Source: Pseudomonas viridiflava
GTDB taxonomy: Bacteria > Pseudomonadota > Gammaproteobacteria > Pseudomonadales > Pseudomonadaceae
Direction of reading: 5' to 3'
Length of the DNA: 64,000 nucleotides
NCBI RefSeq assembly: GCF_900591205.1
Contig: NZ_UUPU01000001.1
Location: 789,858 to 853,857 of the forward strand
A model generated the notes under the pieces. That model ran no database searches, had not been told where the DNA came from, and was given only the letters and a program-made list of their open reading frames with translations. The stretch's first letter is position 1. Each line of letters begins with the position of its first letter. Made by a program: the position numbers and the translations under genes. Shown here piece after piece: positions 59,746-64,000 of the stretch.

Positions 59746-59783
59746 AAAACGCCGCTTGGCTTTGATCGGCCAAGCGGCGTTTT
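59746..59783. terminator. bidirectional terminator between erpA and anmK
   Basis: AAAACGCCGCTTGGC and GCCAAGCGGCGTTTT flank an 8-base loop; an A-run on the left and T-run on the right make it functional for both convergent genes. Confidence 0.92.
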
Positions 59784-59795
59784 GCTGTCTGGGGT

Positions 59796-60890
<1,095 letters not shown>

Positions 60891-62309
60891 TTAACGCTTC
60901 GCCGAGGCAAGCAGGGTAGAGCGCTCCTGGTCCATGCGTGCCATCAGCGGCTGGCTCTGTTGCAGGAAGCGTGCGCGTTCGGCTTTGGCGATCGGGTCGG
61001 CCATCGGCAGCTTCTGGCCAAGTGGGTCGACGTGGACGCCGTTCACCTGGAACTCATAGTGCAAATGCGGGCCGGTGGACAGGCCGGTGGTGCCGATATA
61101 GCCGATGACCTGGCCCTGCTTCACATTGCTGCCTGTCGACACGCCCTTGGCGAAGCCCTGCATGTGGCCATACAGCGTGCGGTAGGTGTTGCCGTGCTGG
61201 ATGATCACAGTGTTGCCGTAACCGCCGCGACGGCCGGCCAGCAGTACCTTGCCATCACCGGCAGCCTTGATTGGTGTACCGCGAGGGGCTGCATAGTCAA
61301 CGCCTTTATGAGCGCGGATCTTGTTCAAAATGGGGTGCTTGCGGCCCATGGAGAAGCGCGAACTGATACGGGCGAAGTCAACCGGCGTGCGGATAAAAGC
61401 CTTGCGCATGCTATTGCCGTCAGCCGTGTAATAGCTGCTGGTGCCTTGCTTGTTGGTGTAACGCACGGCGGTGTAGGTCTTGCCGCGGTTGGTGAAGCGC
61501 GCGGAGAGAATGTTGCCGGTGCCGACTACTTTGCCGTTGGCGACCTTTTGCTCGTAGATCACGTCGAATTCGTCGCCCTGGCGAATGTCCTGGGCGAAGT
61601 CGATGTCGTAGCCGAACACGCTGGCCATATCCATGGTCATGCTATGGGACAAACCCGCGCGAGCGGCGGATTGCGACAGCGAGCTGTTGATCACGCCATG
61701 TACATACGCCGAGCGCATTACCGGTTTGGTGGTGATGCGGTTGAAGGCAAAGCCTTTGGAGCCCTTGGTCAGGGTGATGCTTTCGAGGTCGCTGACATTG
61801 CTGTGCAGGTTATTCAGCTGGCCGTCGGGCGTAAATTCGAACTCAAGTTTCTGGCCGTGCTTGAGCTGGGTAAATTGCTTGGCTTGCTTGTCGCTGGCCA
61901 GCACGTCGTTAACGGTGGTAGCGGGGAGGCCGACCTTTTCGAACAGGGTCGACAGCGTGTCGCCCCTGGCCACGACCACTTCGCGGTGCAGAGGGTTCTT
62001 CGCGGCGTCGGCAGCAGGTGCAGGCCGGGCCTGGGCTGCTTGCTGGGTGTCTTCCGGGCTGTTTTCTATCTGTGCGAACGGCGACTCGACGGGGGCATTT
62101 GTGGCTTGTTGCGCGTCGGAAGCGTCTTGATCTTGTGTCAGTTGCTCAACCGGACTTTCCAGGTCAAGGCTCAGGGATGTTCGTTTGGCTTCTACGTCAC
62201 TGGAAGGGAATACCAGGAGTGCCAGGCTGAGAAGGGCGGCGATACCACTTGCGGCGAGCAGGTGGGTCTTCGGGTAAAGCGGCGGCGCTTTAGACGGTTC
62301 AGTGGTCAT
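60891..62309 (-). CDS. mepM: M23-family murein endopeptidase (MepM-like), 472 aa
   Basis: Membrane-anchored LytM peptidase: one N-terminal helix (HLLAASGIAALLSLALLVFP), a Gln/Ala/Pro-rich periplasmic linker (about 60-105), a LysM/OapA-type domain (VVVARGDTLSTLFEKVG), and the catalytic M23 domain with HKGVDYAAPRGTPI (HxxxD) and GPHLHYEF (HxH). Start chosen at MTTEPSKAPP (62309); an upstream Met (62354) is possible. Neither has a strong ribosome site. Confidence 0.92.
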   Translation of the reverse strand: MTTEPSKAPPLYPKTHLLAASGIAALLSLALLVFPSSDVEAKRTSLSLDLESPVEQLTQDQDASDAQQATNAPVESPFAQIENSPEDTQQAAQARPAPAADAAKNPLHREVVVARGDTLSTLFEKVGLPATTVNDVLASDKQAKQFTQLKHGQKLEFEFTPDGQLNNLHSNVSDLESITLTKGSKGFAFNRITTKPVMRSAYVHGVINSSLSQSAARAGLSHSMTMDMASVFGYDIDFAQDIRQGDEFDVIYEQKVANGKVVGTGNILSARFTNRGKTYTAVRYTNKQGTSSYYTADGNSMRKAFIRTPVDFARISSRFSMGRKHPILNKIRAHKGVDYAAPRGTPIKAAGDGKVLLAGRRGGYGNTVIIQHGNTYRTLYGHMQGFAKGVSTGSNVKQGQVIGYIGTTGLSTGPHLHYEFQVNGVHVDPLGQKLPMADPIAKAERARFLQQSQPLMARMDQERSTLLASAKR

Positions 62310-62376
62310 AAGTAATTTTGACTTTGAAGATGAATTGGAAAAGATGAATGACATGATGAAGATGAAATAACTGTAT

Positions 62377-62405
62377 AAAATATAACCAAATCATCTGTGG
62401 CGCAA
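62377..62405 (-). promoter_or_regulatory. candidate promoter of mepM-anmK
   Basis: On the minus strand TTGCGC (62405-62400) and TATTTT (62382-62377) with 17-bp spacing, in the divergent gap with tyrZ. On the plus strand TTGTAA (62455-62460), 16 bp and TATGGT (62477-62482) could drive tyrZ. Confidence 0.35.
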
Positions 62406-62518
62406 GCTCGCGAACGCTGGGCTTGCTGAACGGTGTCCGTGCGCAGGGCAAAACTTGTAATTAGTCCCTGATCTTGTATGGTTGGTTCCCTTTTGAATCT
62501 GAGCCTTGCGGGTCTGTT

Positions 62519-63718
62519 ATGAAGTCGGTTGAAGAGCAGCTAGCGCTGATAAAACGTGGTGCGGAAGAACTGTTGGTCGAAGCTGAGCTGATCGAGAAGC
62601 TCAAGCGTGGCCAGCCCCTGCGTATTAAGGCTGGCTTCGATCCGACGGCGCCGGATCTGCACCTGGGCCATACCGTGCTTATTAATAAGCTGCGCCAGTT
62701 CCAGGAGTTGGGGCATCAGGTCATCTTCCTTATAGGTGACTTCACCGGGATGATCGGTGATCCGAGCGGCAAGAGCGCCACGCGTCCACCGCTGACGCGT
62801 GAGCAGGTCCTTGAAAATGCCGAGACCTACAAGACTCAGGTGTTCAAGATTCTCGACCCGGCCAAGACCGAGGTTGCGTTCAACTCCACCTGGATGGACC
62901 AGATGGGGCCGGCGGACTTCATTCGTCTGACTTCCCAGTACACCGTGGCCCGCATGCTCGAGCGTGATGACTTCGACAAGCGCTATTCGACCAATCAGCC
63001 GATCGCAATTCATGAGTTCCTGTACCCGCTGGTTCAAGGGTATGACTCAGTGGCGTTGCGTGCGGATGTTGAGCTGGGCGGCACTGACCAGAAGTTCAAC
63101 CTCCTGATGGGGCGTGAGCTGCAGCGTGCATATGGGCAGGAGGCGCAATGCATTCTGACCATGCCGTTGCTGGAAGGCTTGGATGGCGTCAAGAAGATGT
63201 CCAAGTCCCTGGGTAACTATGTTGGGATTCAGGAAGCGCCGGGTGTGATGTACGGCAAGCTGGTGTCGATTCCTGATGCATTGATGTGGCGTTACTTCGA
63301 GCTGTTGAGCTTTCGCTCGATGGACGAGATCAATGCGCTGCGCGCTGACGTCGAGGCGGGTGCTAACCCGCGTGATGTGAAGATCAAGTTGGCGGAAGAA
63401 ATCGTTGCGCGCTTCCATGGTGAAGAGGCTGCGGCCAGTGCTCACCGTGCGGCCGGCAACCGTATGAAGGATGGCGAGCTGCCGGATGATTTGCCAGAGA
63501 TCGAATTGACTGCTGCAGAGGCGATGCCGATCGCGGCTGTCCTTAATAAGGCGGGCCTGGTGAAGAATTCGGCGGTTGCGCGTGATCTCCTGGGTTCTGG
63601 CGGTGTGCGTATAGATGGTGAGGTTGTTGATCGCACCTTTATATACGAGCTGGGCGCTACCCACGTTTGCCAGGCTGGGAAGAAGGCATTTGCGCGTATT
63701 ACGCTCAAATCCGAATAA
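62519..63718 (+). CDS. tyrZ: tyrosyl-tRNA synthetase, 399 aa
   Basis: Class I synthetase charging tRNA-Tyr. HIGH-type motif HLGH at residues 48-51 ([11 protein letters not shown]), KMSKS motif ([11 protein letters not shown]), and a C-terminal S4 RNA-binding domain ([15 protein letters not shown]). Start at [19 protein letters not shown]; the longer frame is unlikely. In PAO1 the gene at this locus, just before an rRNA operon, is called tyrZ and a second tyrS exists elsewhere. Confidence 0.96.
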   Translation: MKSVEEQLALIKRGAEELLVEAELIEKLKRGQPLRIKAGFDPTAPDLHLGHTVLINKLRQFQELGHQVIFLIGDFTGMIGDPSGKSATRPPLTREQVLENAETYKTQVFKILDPAKTEVAFNSTWMDQMGPADFIRLTSQYTVARMLERDDFDKRYSTNQPIAIHEFLYPLVQGYDSVALRADVELGGTDQKFNLLMGRELQRAYGQEAQCILTMPLLEGLDGVKKMSKSLGNYVGIQEAPGVMYGKLVSIPDALMWRYFELLSFRSMDEINALRADVEAGANPRDVKIKLAEEIVARFHGEEAAASAHRAAGNRMKDGELPDDLPEIELTAAEAMPIAAVLNKAGLVKNSAVARDLLGSGGVRIDGEVVDRTFIYELGATHVCQAGKKAFARITLKSE

Positions 63719-63733
63719 ACCTGAAATTAAGTG

Positions 63734-63761
63734 TTGACGGCGATTTATATCTGTCTATAAT
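63734..63761 (+). promoter_or_regulatory. rRNA operon promoter P1
   Basis: TTGACG (63734-63739), 16-bp spacer and TATAAT (63756-63761) followed by a GC-rich start region (TCGCCCC), the stringent-type discriminator of rrn promoters. Directly after tyrZ, as expected for the rrn operon that follows in PAO1. Confidence 0.8.
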
Positions 63762-63936
63762 TCGCCCCACTTCCGGCGCAGTCGAAACGGAAAACTCCTT
63801 GGTAAACAAAGAGTTATGCGAGATTCGACAGCGGGTTGCTTCAGTTCATCGAAGCCCAGAAGGAGTTGGTAGAGCAGTGTTGTTTGGCTCTATTAACGTT
63901 TCGATCTTCTCGGTCGAAAGCGGAGAAAAAGAGGTG

Positions 63937-63964
63937 TTGACAGCAGCGTGTAACGCTGTAGAAT
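63937..63964 (+). promoter_or_regulatory. rRNA operon promoter P2 and leader start
   Basis: TTGACA (63937-63942), 16-bp spacer and TAGAAT (63959-63964), then TCGCCTCCCGC. The downstream bases to the window end look like an rrn leader; 16S rRNA itself begins beyond position 64000. P1 and P2 are about 203 bp apart, with no gene between. Confidence 0.8.
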
Positions 63965-64000
63965 TCGCCTCCCGCTAACGAGAGATCGGAAGCGCAAGTG

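Noticed and set aside
63667..63978. 103-codon ORF after tyrZ
   Set aside because: It crosses the rrn promoters P1 and P2 and has no recognisable protein; the promoters explain the region better.

Overview
The window is a chromosomal segment of a Pseudomonas of the fluorescens group. This follows from gene content and order: tRNA-rmcA-rpoD-dnaG-rpsU / tsaD / plsY / folB-folK / cca-spoVR-yeaH-prkA / glpE-apaH-apaG-rsmA-pdxA-surA-lptD / amgK-murU / agtSR-agtABCD / rpe-gph-trpEGDC / vfr / osmC / coq7 / argC / erpA / anmK-mepM / tyrZ / rrn. That order closely matches the PA0574-PA0668 region of P. aeruginosa PAO1 as I remember it. REPIN-type palindromes (TGTGGGAG...CTCCCACA) typical of P. fluorescens support the placement.

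Region 1 (1 to about 7.7 kb) is the right end of an integrated mobile element; its left end is outside the window. It has a divergent control centre around a 45-bp dyad-symmetric operator (4745-4789). Leftward run a Cox/AlpA-like regulator, an 895-aa TOPRIM primase-helicase, a repeat-bearing and partly AT-rich gap that could be a replication origin, and a chain of small tightly packed genes (a 90-aa P-loop protein, a protein with a duplicated DUF7673-like unit, an 83-aa orphan and tiny ORFs). Rightward run an XRE repressor, a tyrosine integrase and a 529-aa AT-rich gene with a PD-(D/E)XK nuclease signature, ending beside an intact tRNA-Ile2(CAU) gene, the likely integration target. The nuclease gene is the best candidate here for an undescribed system, perhaps phage defence.

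Region 2 (7.8-33.2 kb) is core: the c-di-GMP enzyme RmcA, the macromolecular-synthesis operon (rpsU, dnaG, rpoD), tRNA modification (tsaD), phospholipid synthesis (plsY), folate synthesis (folB, folK), tRNA maturation (cca), the stationary-phase prkA-yeaH-spoVR operon, and the lptD-surA-pdxA-rsmA-apaG-apaH-glpE envelope/ribosome/nucleotide operon.

Region 3 (33.3-45.8 kb) holds peptidoglycan recycling (amgK, murU), a DjlA-like co-chaperone, a DUF3530 protein, and the AgtSR two-component system next to an AgtABCD-type ABC transporter for GABA/5-aminovalerate, followed by an iron-type alcohol dehydrogenase.

Region 4 (45.8-64 kb) holds rpe, gph and a contiguous trpEGDC operon whose tryptophan-rich leader peptide lies inside the 3' end of gph. 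Then come a lipoate-ligase-like gene, vfr, osmC, coq7, HIT, SDR, DUF805, nitronate monooxygenase, hemJ, argC, erpA, anmK, mepM and tyrZ. The window ends in the tandem promoters of an rRNA operon. The trpE-trpG junction, where P. aeruginosa and P. syringae carry pyocins/tailocins, is empty here.
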